Positions 49,601 to 57,031 of a stretch of 64,000 nucleotides of DNA are shown here, piece after piece. Origin of the DNA: Trachythela sp. YZ-2020 (Eukaryota; Cnidaria; Anthozoa; Malacalcyonacea; Clavulariidae); contig JADLSH010000145.1 of NCBI GenBank assembly GCA_016169945.1, forward strand, positions 4,153,501 to 4,217,500. Reading direction: 5' to 3'. The notes below the pieces were generated by a model. The model worked only from the letters and a program-made list of their open reading frames with translations, was not told where the DNA came from and did not search any database. Every line of letters begins with the position of its first letter. Position 1 is the stretch's first letter. The translations under genes were made by a program, and so were the position numbers.

Positions 49601-52460
49601 TCAATGGGGCAGCCAATCAGCGTCGTGACACTGTCCTCCTAAGAACTGTTTTCCCAACAGAGACTAGGGTCGTTGATAAATGTTATTTTATAATAGCAGA
49701 ATATAAAAGTTAATAGCCATATGCAAATTTCCCGCAACAACGGCAGCCGCAGCAGCAACGGCAGCAGCAGTAACGGCAGCAGCAGCAGCAACAACAGCAG
49801 CAGCAACAACAGCAGCAGCAACAACAGCAGCAGCAACAACAACGACAGCAGCAACAACAGCAACAATAACAGCAACAATAACAGTAACAACAACAACAAC
49901 AACAGCGGAAACAGCAACAACAACAGCAGCAAAAGAAACAACAGCTCAGGCTCAACAAAACTATCTTCAACAACCACGAGAGCTAGAACAATAGCAGCTT
50001 CTTGACGCAGATACATGCATGTACGCTTAGCATACCTATGTTTACATATTTTACAATAATTTATGTTGAGGATTTTAGTCTTCTTGTAGAGTTTTTCGCA
50101 ATTTCGAATTTCCTGATTCCATAAAATAATACATATTCCGGGGAAAAGTTACATAAATGTACCATATTTATTAACAGGTTTTATATGAATTTAGGAATAC
50201 TGAAAGTGCTAGTAGAAACAATGCAAAAAAACCCGATAGTTTTCCTTCATGCTATATTTATATTACAATATTCAATTTTTTGTTTCAGTTCACATCGCTT
50301 CCCGAGGTGTCGGAATGTTTATTTTCCCTCGTCAATGGCGATGATATGTTTACAACATTCCATGAGATGCCGAAGGATAATTATCAGTTATGGATTTTCA
50401 GCAAGATTTATCTTTACATATTTATATCACTTTTCATCTATATTGTTCTCAGTTTGTTTATTGGTATCATCAGTGATACGTATGAAAGATTGCAGGTATG
50501 TTTGTTATTAGTATTAGTGGTTTCATCAAACTTACAGGCTCGTTTTAGAAAGTAGGTGGCTGAATATGGAGCTAGCAATTTAGTGACAGCATTTGTTGGG
50601 GGTGCCCCGCTCATGGAAATTTTAGAAATTCAGAACTTCATTTTGCAGTGGTAGCCAAGATGTTAGCATTGGTACGACTAATCCGCTCGAGGCCAGATTG
50701 TTCCCCCGGAGCATGCTCCCCCGGAAAATTTTGAAAGTCTGAGGGTTCTAAAACGGTATTTTCTGCATTCGGAAACTATTCTGATCCCCAGATAATATAC
50801 ATTTAAAATTTGTGGAAGCGCCCATGGAAAAATGGCCGAATTCAAAAGATCGCGAGGGATGAGAAAGACCTTGGTAAGAGATAAACTGCTTAAAAAAGGC
50901 TGTTTAATAATAAGCTGGCTGATGGAAAACAGTACTGCTTCTATCATCGAGATAAGGTTATCAGTTACTAAATAATAATTCAGTCTTCAACTCTTCAAGA
51001 AAATAAATATGAAATTATTGGCGCGACAAATGTCGAGACGGATAACTTTGGTCAGGATTGTTTCGTAAACAATACAGATTTAAAAGAGAACATTTTCTAA
51101 TAGGCAAAAAAAACACTCACGTTTATTTACGCTTTCAAGAGAAAATGAACGGTTCGAAATGACCTGCACGTATTTAGTGTATTTACTATTAAAATTCAAT
51201 GATTTAAAACATCTTATGTTTAATACGAAAGTAGCCAAGTAAAGTAACCGCCGGAATTCGCCGGTTGCCGGCTTCTAATGAAATCCCTGTATTATAGTAT
51301 AGGTAATAACATGGTTTCGAGTGCAATTTGGTATAACACGCACGAGTGAGTCAGTTTTCAAAGACCTCAAAATGGCATATAGCCTACATACGAGACAACT
51401 ATACTTTCAACTTACCAGCTTCGGCGAGCCGTCTACTGATAAAGTTTTCGTAGCTGGTAGCTCCTTGTTCTTGTATATATCATTTTTATATAACTGAACC
51501 ATGTGGATTTGTTAAATTAAAACAAAATTTCCCCCCTGTTAAATCGTCCAAAACTCGAGTTTCAGTTTAGGCCGGGTGGGCGCCATGTTGTTTTGTTTTT
51601 GAGCAATCTGCCTACTGTAGTACTGGCTAGAACCTAGCTCACATTACCCTGCGTACCAGAGGCCCACATTCGATTGGTTTATATTGATTACAGATTTTTG
51701 CACTGTGATTACAAAAAATGAAAATTGCACTGTGAGTACAAATGTTTGCAATCAGCCAATCAAATTCGAGGAATATTTCTATGTATATTATTATATTGGA
51801 TAGCTCTATATCAGTTCTAAAATGTTCCCTGAGAGATCAAGAAAGGACCATCTTTTACTAATGCAGTGTTCCAGCCCTATAATATTTCCTATAGTTATAC
51901 TATATATACACGATAGTTCCTATATATATTCTTCCTATATAAAGAAGAATACTAAAATAAACTAAATTATTATACGTATAATAGCTCTATTAGCTCTGAA
52001 TTGTTTTCCCTACATATATAGAGGACAAGGAAGGGCAATCTCTTATTAATCAAGTGTTACTACAAGAGGAAACCGAATGTACCTGGAGAAAACATGCGGT
52101 GTTTGGTATGGTCAAACTGAAAGCACTCTCCAGATGCTATACTGGTAAAACATACAATGGCACGTACACTACCACTGTGTCAACAACGTCTCCCTCAAAC
52201 TAATCAATATACAAATAGAATGCACGAAAATCCTCATTTAAACTAGCGTGAGTCTCGATGTAATTTGATAAAAACCTGTTCATATTTATGTTTCTGATCA
52301 TTTTATTTAGAATGGTCAACACATAGTATGCTCAAACGTGCGGAGATTTATTCATGGACCTGAATGTTCTTGCTTCACTCGCTCTGAAATGATTGATTCA
52401 TCTGAAGGACCACGTGCCAGACTTGATAGTGATGCGCCTGAAACCCCCTGTAATCCTTAG
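25398..52460 (+). CDS. trpml: TRPML (mucolipin) cation channel gene, 12 exons with duplicated last two exons
   Basis: Mucolipins are lysosomal/endosomal Ca2+-, Fe2+- and Zn2+-permeable channels gated by PI(3,5)P2. Coding exons: 25398-25640, 33209-33358, 34117-34269, 36933-37081, 39190-39286, 42078-42174, 42716-42825, 43367-43528, 43675-43776, 44063-44185, then 44767-44973 + 48155-48307 (cassette A) or 50289-50495 + 52311-52460 (cassette B). All junctions are in phase with AG acceptors and GT donors, except one GC donor after exon 2. The products are 581 (A) and 580 (B) residues, the usual mucolipin length. Present are the basic lipid-binding N-terminus ([12 protein letters not shown]), six membrane segments, the luminal domain between TM1 and TM2, and the pore signature NGDDMF. 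No second copies of exons 1-10 occur between the cassettes, so this is one gene with two 3' ends. Intron 1 (7.6 kb) holds a LINE and a transposase relic. Confidence 0.95.
27720..29790 (-). mobile_element. 5'-truncated LINE (CR1/jockey-like RT) in trpml intron 1
   Basis: The minus strand encodes a reverse transcriptase in four pieces: 29151-29790 ([18 protein letters not shown]), 28912-29124 ([26 protein letters not shown]), 28635-28880 ([20 protein letters not shown]) and 27902-28603 (C-terminal part with [18 protein letters not shown]). Breaks near 29140, 28900 and 28620 make it a dead copy. The tail is an ATAAATAAATAA-type run at about 27721-27740. Antisense to the channel gene. The endonuclease is missing. 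Confidence 0.85.
29822..31247 (-). pseudogene. DDE-like transposase relic with SAP-like tail
   Basis: Minus-strand frames 31247-30538, about 30600-30225 (in-frame stop near 30470), about 30185-30010 and 30028-29822 line up as one protein with three breaks. Features: [15 protein letters not shown] and [12 protein letters not shown], spaced as the Asp and Glu blocks of a DDE nuclease; [17 protein letters not shown]; paired cysteines ICDRCKEI and [24 protein letters not shown], a SAP-like helix pair; and an acidic tail ending DFYVIA. I recall similar proteins in coral and lancelet predictions but cannot name the superfamily. It lies antisense in trpml intron 1, and the LINE at 27720-29790 is inserted just past its stop. 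Confidence 0.45.
31258..31641 (+). CDS. Two small unassigned open frames
   Basis: 31258-31407 (49 residues, [17 protein letters not shown] to FPYFLDFI) and 31420-31641 (73 residues, acidic, rich in Glu, Ser, Pro) lie on the plus strand next to the transposase relic and diverge from it. They could be remains of a second gene of the same element. No family recognised; may be chance. Confidence 0.2.
31642..33208. other. Rest of trpml intron 1
   Basis: No gene. 31870-32010 is C- and G-run-rich MITE-like sequence. At 32412-32490 is a copy of a dispersed repeat beginning TTAACCCATTGAGCTGCAAT and containing TTTACTTGTCAAGGG, also at 26402-26490 and, diverged, at 34583-34640 and 58125. Confidence 0.45.
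33209..33358 (+). CDS. trpml: trpml exon 2: end of TM1 and start of luminal domain
   Basis: 50 codons, phase 0 to 0, after acceptor CTGTATAG. It encodes IWWFGALRF and [12 protein letters not shown], which align with the start of the mucolipin luminal domain. The donor is CAG followed by GCAAGT, a GC-AG intron with otherwise ideal consensus. Confidence 0.9.
33886..34010. repeat. Dispersed repeat, copy at 51560-51740
   Basis: GGGCGCCATGTTGTTTTG, TTTTTGAGCAATCTGCC and CAGATTTTTGCACTGTG recur in the same order at 51575-51715, where extra bases are inserted. Both copies are intronic in trpml. Confidence 0.7.
34117..34269 (+). CDS. trpml: trpml exon 3: luminal domain
   Basis: 51 codons after acceptor AATTTTAG. 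It contains [17 protein letters not shown] and [12 protein letters not shown], with cysteines and an N-glycosylation sequon expected in the luminal loop. The donor is GAC followed by GTCAGT, phase 0. Confidence 0.8.
34656..34830 (+). repeat. TTAA-type repeat, left copy of an inverted pair around trpml exon 4
   Basis: Starts after TTAA with AGTGCTTATAAACCC and continues with TAGATTAGTTTTTGGC and TAGTTTCGGAGATATA. Its reverse complement lies at about 37100-37381. Confidence 0.75.
35986..36039. mobile_element. 54-bp TTAA-flanked hairpin MITE
   Basis: 14-base perfect arms CCCATTAATTGGCA and TGCCAATTAATGGG, flanked by TTAA on both sides (35982-35985, 36040-36043). CCCATT after TTAA is also the start of the dispersed repeat at 32412. 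Confidence 0.7.
36933..37081 (+). CDS. trpml: trpml exon 4: luminal domain
   Basis: 149 bases after acceptor TTTATAG, phase 0 to 2. It encodes [17 protein letters not shown] and ends [11 protein letters not shown], aligning with the strand before the conserved luminal beta segment. The donor GTAAGA is strong, and phase 2 fits exon 5 exactly. Least conserved exon; placed by phase, position and alignment. Confidence 0.7.
37100..37381 (-). repeat. TTAA-type repeat, right copy of the inverted pair
   Basis: Reverse complement of 34656-34830 with about 80-85 % identity by eye, ending AAGCACT before TTAA at 37378-37381. Its inner edge lies within a few tens of bases of the exon 4 donor. Confidence 0.75.
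38400..38525. mobile_element. 126-bp TTAA-flanked hairpin MITE
   Basis: Near-perfect arms of about 55 bases (AACTAGCCAATCACGCGATCG and complement) around a 16-base loop, TTAA at 38396-38399 and 38526-38529. Lies in trpml intron 4. Confidence 0.8.
38600..39145. repeat. Degenerate CACCTCA-type tandem repeats
   Basis: Runs of CACCTCACATCACCTCACAC with many substitutions at about 38605-38750 and again at 39068-39140, interrupted by unique sequence. Non-coding. Confidence 0.7.
39190..39286 (+). CDS. trpml: trpml exon 5: luminal domain, first disulfide Cys
   Basis: 97 bases, phase 2 to 0. [17 protein letters not shown] and [11 protein letters not shown] correspond to the family block ending PDCYxFxI, whose Cys pairs with the one in exon 6. 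Confidence 0.85.
39287..40675. other. trpml intron 5, proximal part
   Basis: No gene. 39695-39780 is G-rich. GGCCAAAAGTTTGTGGAACG near 39972 pairs with CGTTCCACAACATTTGGCC near 40187, a short diverged inverted repeat. 40330-40400 has two AACAATCACGAATT units. Confidence 0.4.
40676..41229 (+). mobile_element. LINE 3' end (RT C-terminus, 3' UTR, ATT tail)
   Basis: The frame up to the TGA at 40988 encodes [29 protein letters not shown] and [10 protein letters not shown], the usual C-terminal end of CR1-like ORF2 proteins. A 220-base UTR ends in an ATT microsatellite (41210-41229). Severely 5'-truncated copy in trpml intron 5. Confidence 0.75.
42078..42174 (+). CDS. trpml: trpml exon 6: luminal domain, second disulfide Cys
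   Basis: 97 bases, phase 0 to 1. [13 protein letters not shown] matches the family FDNxxHSGxI block and MDCN supplies the partner Cys. The donor is ACAG followed by GTAATT. Confidence 0.85.
42716..44185 (+). CDS. trpml: trpml exons 7-10: TM2 to TM5
   Basis: Four short exons: 42716-42825 (TM2, [17 protein letters not shown]), 43367-43528 (TM3, [17 protein letters not shown]), 43675-43776 (TM4, [18 protein letters not shown]) and 44063-44185 (TM5, [17 protein letters not shown]). Phases 1-0, 0-0, 0-0, 0-0. These are the most conserved parts of the channel and leave no doubt about the family. Confidence 0.95.
43120..43262. repeat. Short foldback repeat with G-rich loop
   Basis: TTTATGTAGCCCTACA (left) and TGTAGGGCTACATAAA (right) pair around a loop with GGATTAGGATTGGGATTAGGG-like runs at 43181-43215. 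In trpml intron 7. Confidence 0.65.
44767..44973 (+). CDS. trpml: trpml exon 11A: pore helix, selectivity filter, TM6
   Basis: 69 codons, phase 0 to 0, acceptor TTTCAG, donor CAG followed by GTATGT. It encodes [19 protein letters not shown] and TM6 [19 protein letters not shown]. It differs from exon 11B at four residues: Ser5/Pro, Ile15/Val, Pro22/Thr, Tyr30/Asp. Confidence 0.95.
45183..45555. mobile_element. 373-bp TTAA-flanked foldback MITE
   Basis: Left GTTGGCCCAATACAGTTTT pairs with AACTGTATTGAGCCACC at the right; the arms run ~150 bases (ATCTGAAGGGTTTGAATTT and complement). TTAA at 45179-45182 and 45556-45559. In the intron of trpml cassette A; absent from the matching site of cassette B. 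Confidence 0.85.
45560..48083. mobile_element. 2.5-kb TTAA-flanked element with ~510-bp internal inverted arms
   Basis: Ends GGTGGTCTGCCACTCAA and TTGAGTGGAAGACCACC with TTAA at 45556-45559 and 48084-48087. Internal arms 46051-46563 and 47354-47858 are reverse complements (TTGGCCGGCCGACTA, ACCAATCAGAG, TGATGACCAAT). The rest has no recognisable transposase. A 36354 start, TTAAGGTGGTTCCACT, may be another member. TTAA targets are typical of piggyBac and Kolobok. Confidence 0.8.
48155..48307 (+). CDS. trpml: trpml exon 12A: cytosolic tail and stop
   Basis: 50 codons plus TAA after acceptor TTATTTAG. It starts [20 protein letters not shown] and ends PETPRNT. CPCF is a possible palmitoylation site. 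The 3' UTR follows, with ATTAAA at 48544. The intron before it is 3.2 kb because of two inserted foldback elements. Confidence 0.85.
   Translation, partial: NGQDMRICSNMRRFIHGPECPCFTRSEMIGSSEGPRVRLDSDTPETPRNT
48860..49480. repeat. 21-bp minisatellite, AGGATTCAATGATTCATTCTT type
   Basis: About 28 diverged copies of a 21-base unit (TTCTTAGGATTCAATGATTC plus A). Minus-strand reading gives SLNPKTE-like heptads, which I take as a by-product. It lies between the two trpml cassettes. Confidence 0.9.
49731..49990. repeat. Imperfect (CAG/CAA)n microsatellite
   Basis: About 85 triplets of CAG, CAA and variants. All frames are open by composition; no sign of a gene. A reverse-orientation copy of the palindromic repeat (GTACGCTTAGCATAC) follows at 50021-50035. 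Confidence 0.9.
50289..50495 (+). CDS. trpml: trpml exon 11B: alternative pore/TM6 exon
   Basis: Tandem duplicate of exon 11A with intact TTTCAG acceptor, open frame and GTATGT donor. It encodes [19 protein letters not shown]. Seven base differences from 11A, all in the first ~92 bases (three silent, four coding); the remaining ~115 bases are identical. Selected splicing from exon 10 over cassette A would give a channel with a different pore mouth. Confidence 0.85.
52311..52460 (+). CDS. trpml: trpml exon 12B: alternative cytosolic tail and stop
   Basis: 49 codons plus TAG, acceptor TTATTTAG identical to 12A. It starts [19 protein letters not shown] and ends PETPCNP. CSCF replaces CPCF. One codon shorter than 12A, frame kept, which argues that it is under coding constraint. 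Confidence 0.8.
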   Translation, partial: NGQHIVCSNVRRFIHGPECSCFTRSEMIDSSEGPRARLDSDAPETPCNP

Positions 52461-53560
52461 ATATATCTTACTGTATATCTGGATATATCCTTATGTTCGC
52501 GTATGAACCCTGCATTTAGGGTTATGAATAGGGTTGGGGTTATTATCCAAGACCAATATATATATATATTGTATAACATTGCACGAAGCATGGTGGATGT
52601 TACCGTATATCTGCATGTCAACTTCACTAGCTCACTGGACACTGACATATATACATCAAGTATATGTATATACGTCAACGGTCAACCTCGTACCCAGGTT
52701 CTTTCCTAGAGTCTGATTACCAGTTAGTATGCATGTCCTTTAGCTATGTATACAAATTTCATTTTGTCAACCTCGTCGGTTTAGATTTTGCTGAATGTTA
52801 ATGACGAAGGTAGAAAGCTTACAATTATCGCGAACTTCCTTCTTCAAAACTTTACTTAAGGAATTTTCTTGTCCTTCTGCAACCCAATTATATTCTTTTT
52901 ACACAATTTGCATAATTTGAATATGTGTAAAATCAGCTCGAAAATCGCAGTGTATAATCGTAGCCTAAGGAACAGAACTTATAACTAATTTTAAATTTTG
53001 AATAATATGCAATTATTGGTGATACATATTAATTTCTACATATGTCATATTATTTCGGTACTCTTGAGTTTCAATTTCAAACCATATTCTTGTAAAAATG
53101 TAATGCAAATTATGTGGTTATGGCAATAAGTCCATAAATCTGAGTTTTCTATGTAACATATATATTTAATAGGTATACGCCTTGTTTGAATGTTTGGATT
53201 GTTCTTAATATTTCGTTAGGACCTCGTTTATGTATTAAGGAATAATTATTTGATAAATTATGGTATTTTAAAGAAAAAGGTAAATGCTAAATATAATTAT
53301 TAACTTCATTATTTATTAAAGCGATGTAAAGACAGTGTAAAAGACCTTGCTATAATTACGTCACCAGTAACAAGATGCAAGGCTAAGATCGTTGTCAAGA
53401 AATGGAGGCTCTATAGTAGCAGAATGAACACACTTTCATCAAAGATGTAATTACACAAGACTAATAATTGATAAAATAATTAATTATTAATATAATGTAT
53501 TTATATATAAACTGTATATTTTTATTAATTAAAGTATATTGTATGGGTTGTATGGTGTAA
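52461..53560 (+). other. trpml cassette B 3' UTR and flank
   Basis: The end of this stretch (53300-53560) resembles the 3' flank of cassette A (48400-48560), including CTTCATTATTTAT and TTTTTATTAATTAAA. ATTAAA at 53528 is the probable polyadenylation signal. The UTR of B is longer by about 0.8 kb. No other gene seen. Confidence 0.6.
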
Positions 53561-55850
53561 GAAGTTGTCATCATTGGTAAAGTTTCAGTGTGGGAACAAA
53601 TCAGACCACAGGCTTAGAAAATAGTTATTCCATTGGATTACAACGTTTTGAGTAACTACGTACATCTTCAGCTTAGTCTAGTTATTAATTACATAGATAC
53701 AACCAATACTCCAACAAGTTTTTACATCATCTATAATTATGCCATATGGATACACTATTTAAGCGAATTTCTAAATTGTTGTTGTATATATTGTACCTAA
53801 AGATGGAGTTATACTTCTCTCATACTTTAGTGAGATAATCATGCATTTTCTAAGCCCGTGGACTGATATATTCACGCACTGAAAAGTTACAAATTTACAA
53901 TGCGGCTTGGAGACAGTTCCATTATACAAGGTAAAGTTAGCAGCCTTTTCTTTTGTGCGACAGGCTATTTGTGAAATCACCACATCGATCCCATGGGCCT
54001 CTGTCATTTTGTCCAGTTAGAGCATTCCTATGGATCATTGCGTAAATAATTTTCGATGCGCCATGGAGGGACGGTAGAGACTGTAAAAGAGAGTGCTCTT
54101 ACTTAATTTTCCAATTTGGGTGCGTACAAGATTGCGAATTATTTTATTACTCGTATGGAACTGGTTCTTGTGATAAGTACAGCAAGATACCCTCGTTACC
54201 AGGCGCGTCGGCACAGGGCCGTAGCGAGCGGGGGATCGGATATTTGATATATTACGCGATATATAATATTTCATCAGAATATTTTGTTTTCGTTTTGCCG
54301 ATGGCTATGGCAACAGCATTTTGTCAAAAATATATGCCCCGTATACAGGCGTCTCTCTCTAGCATCAATACGCGAAACGAGGCTGAAAGGTCGGTTTACC
54401 ACTATAGGCGAATTTGTTCTTTCATTAACCAATCTCATTGCCGAAATTCGTTTTTCGCTTCGCTTCGCGCGTACAAATTTTCCAAATGGAAAACAGGCTT
54501 TATGCTTTTCATCTGTGAGAAAGACCTCACAGAGGCTCTTAACATTGAGAAGATTGCTAAGGGAGTCTGTTAAAGAAAAAGCGTATGGTCTAAAATACTT
54601 ACCAGTAAACATTCTCAAATTTTTAACGATATCTATGTACATTTGTCTTTTAAGATTTGAAAATCCTTCTTCTCGTGATATAACTCAGCTAGTTACTAAG
54701 CTAATTAATTCCTGGATACTGTATCCTAATATCTTATATACAATGTTATTAATGCAAATTACCACGCCATGTGACCTAAGGGACTTGCCATGAATTAACA
54801 AGTGGAGAGGGGAGGTGAAAAACAGGGGAGGGTCATAAGATTTTGAGCCCTTCAAAAGTCATGAAAAAAATAAACAGAAAAGCTGGGAGGGTCACAAAAA
54901 TTATGCCAATGTGATCATAAAGTCAAAGAAATGTATGACAAGAATACAAAACAACACCATGAATGAAGACAAGAGCATTGAACAAAAATATATTACTATA
55001 CACATTTTTTGGTGGACAAAATGTCTGGCACCCCCCACCAAATTCCCATAGCCCCCACCATATAAATTATGAACGCTCCCTTATTGATGTAATATTGCAT
55101 ACGGATTTTCTTTGTGGTTTTCCAGTTTGTGTGCTTATTTCACACGGAGTTGGAAGAAATAATATTAAATGTAGTGGTAGAAACATCTTATACCCCTATT
55201 AAAGCGATTCTGCCATGTATTTGATATGCAATTTTTCGAATGCCATATTGGAATCAGGGGCGTAGCGAAAGGGGGGTGTTGGGGGGGGGGAGTGGTGCAC
55301 CCACAAATGTTGACCTGTCGGCAAAATGTCGGAAAATTTCCTATTTCTTAACAATTTCTTAAGATAACACAGCATCCGGACCACGCCCAACCACAGCAAA
55401 ACCATGCCCATTTTGTCGGCAAATATAGGGCCTGCACCCCCCCCCCCCAATTATGACACATGTCGACGCAGTAGCGAGTAAGTTAAGCGCGCACACAGCC
55501 GATGTTGGACTGTTAAATATCTACGCTTCGTTTTTCAGCTGCACCTCACTCTACTTGAAAAATGACGTCATTTGAAAGGAATTTTCCAAAGTCTACACGC
55601 GTTAATAACTACGCAAGGTTGATTTTACGTATACCACAGTTGTTTTACCATGGTAAACTATATGCCCACTCTCATCAGGATTTTAAGTATCCTGTTATGT
55701 GCATTTCTGCGAGGACAAGGACTGAAAAGAAGCTCTGACTGAGTAGAATCTCTGAAATGGTATTTCCCCTGTTTTAAATGATTTTTGATGAAAAACAAAT
55801 ACAGCTTATTTGTCTACTGTTGTATAGTCTGTTTACGGCTGTGCACAGAC
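53561..55850. other. Intergenic, no supported gene
   Basis: 54274-54793 is open on both strands (122 residues minus, 169 plus) but neither product is recognised. At 54206 and 55256 are CAGGGCCGTAGCGAG- and CAGGGGCGTAGCGAA-type starts followed by G-runs, typical of hAT MITE ends, without identified partners. Confidence 0.4.
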
Positions 55851-55853
55851 TAA

Positions 55854-56292
55854 CGCCTGTATTCTAAAAGCTCACTCGCACTCAAAGAGTGGAGGTTCAA
55901 TCTGAGCTTAACTTGAGTGTCAGTGCTGTTTTTGAAAAGCTGGAGGGTTAGTGCTCAGGGCCGGACCTACGGGGGGGTTTGGGGGGTGTCACCCCCCCCC
56001 AGAAATTCTATTTGGAGTTTCAGTCAGCAGAAGTGCTATCTTAGTCGGCAGACAAAAATATTTTTGATGACTAACAGCAATGTAGTCGGTACAAGTTCGT
56101 TAGTCAGTCGGTTGAAAGGACCTTACACCCCCCCCTGATAAATTTTCTGAGGACGGCCCTGTTAGTGCTGTACCATACTATGCGAGTACTCACCCTCTAG
56201 CTATTCAAAAATAGCACTGACACTCAAGGGAAGCTTAGATTGAACCTCCACTCTTTGAGTGTGAGTGTGAGTGAGCTTTTAGAATACAGGCG
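55854..56292. mobile_element. Foldback MITE with TAA target duplication, carrying a nested hAT MITE
   Basis: Arms 55854-55942 and 56198-56292 are reverse complements (CGCCTGTATTCTAAAAGCTC; AGAGTGGAGGTTCAATCT). TAA flanks both ends (55851-55853, 56293-56295), as in PIF/Harbinger elements. The loop is split by the hAT MITE at 55956-56161. Confidence 0.8.
55956..56161. mobile_element. 206-bp hAT MITE with 8-bp target duplication
   Basis: Ends CAGGGCCGG and ACGGCCCTG; TTAGTGCT directly outside both (55948-55955, 56162-56169). Long G-run near the left end and C-run near the right end. Confidence 0.85.
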
Positions 56293-56552
56293 TAACTGTT
56301 GTAGTGTTGCATAGTATTAACCAGTATGTTTTATATGTAACTGAGGAGTAAATCTCGAAAACATAAAAACAATATATGAGATGGGATCTTGATATGAACT
56401 GAATTCGTCATTTTCTTCAGTGTAAGTGGCGGTACGTTTATTCAAATGGCATAATCAGTGGTTTTAAATCATGATCAGTCTGCAAATAGCCTGACTGGGA
56501 ATGGGATTTCAGATTTCGTAACTGGGATTTGGGGGGAAATTACGCTGGGAAC

Positions 56553-56655
56553 TGGGATTTGAGCCAAAATTTGGCTGGGAACTGGGATTTGAGTTAAAAT
56601 TTGGCTGGGAACTGGGATTTGGGGCAAAATTTGGCTGGGAACTGGGATTTGGTAC
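56553..56655. repeat. 30-bp tandem repeat, CTGGGAACTGGGATTTG units
   Basis: Nearly four units of 30 bases (CTGGGAACTGGGATTTGAGC plus CAAAATTTGG). Non-coding, 0.4 kb upstream of POLE4. Confidence 0.85.
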
Positions 56656-56914
56656 CCCCCTTCACGACCCTCAAAATATATCAGAAACTTTATACTGTAA
56701 AATATTTTGATCGGCCTCGAGGCGACGAGGCCCGTTTTTTATCGATTCTAGCATAGTTCATGTATGCAAAATAAAATTTGATTGCGCTACTAATTAAAAA
56801 AATCCAAGGAACCTAAAAAAGGAACTTTTCTTTGTTTATCCAGCTAGCTTCGACATGCACGCTGACCTTTTTCAACAAAAAGGCATGTGGTCTCGCGGGA
56901 AAGTCTTGCGACAT

Positions 56915-56956
56915 AAACACGCGTGTTTTTACCTCCAGACACGCGTGTCTGGAGGT
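56915..56956. promoter_or_regulatory. Two ACGCGT-centred palindromes upstream of POLE4
   Basis: AAACACGCGTGTTT (56915-56928) and a perfect 26-base palindrome (56931-56956, half ACCTCCAGACACG) sit 76-120 bases before the start codon. Role unknown; possible protein-binding dyads. Confidence 0.4.
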
Positions 56957-56999
56957 CTCTGGTAGCATTCCAAATTCCAATGAGCACTAATATCTAAAA

Positions 57000-57010
57000 T
57001 TGGCGGGAAA
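57000..57010 (+). promoter_or_regulatory. E2F-type site upstream of POLE4
   Basis: TTGGCGGGAAA matches the E2F consensus and lies about 22 bases before the ATG. E2F sites are the usual S-phase control elements of DNA replication genes in animals, which fits the downstream gene. Confidence 0.6.
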
Positions 57011-57031
57011 TGTTCGCGGAATAAAATCAAC

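Noticed and set aside
49639..50016. Poly-Leu, poly-Cys and Ser/Asn-rich open frames
   Set aside because: Pure translation of a (CAG/CAA)n microsatellite in different frames.
48500..50288. A second complete trpml gene copy downstream
   Set aside because: No copies of exons 1-10 are present between the cassettes; only exons 11 and 12 and the UTR are duplicated.
54274..54793. Overlapping frames of 122 (minus) and 169 (plus) residues
   Set aside because: No family, splice or promoter support; both strands are open, which suggests chance or an old repeat.
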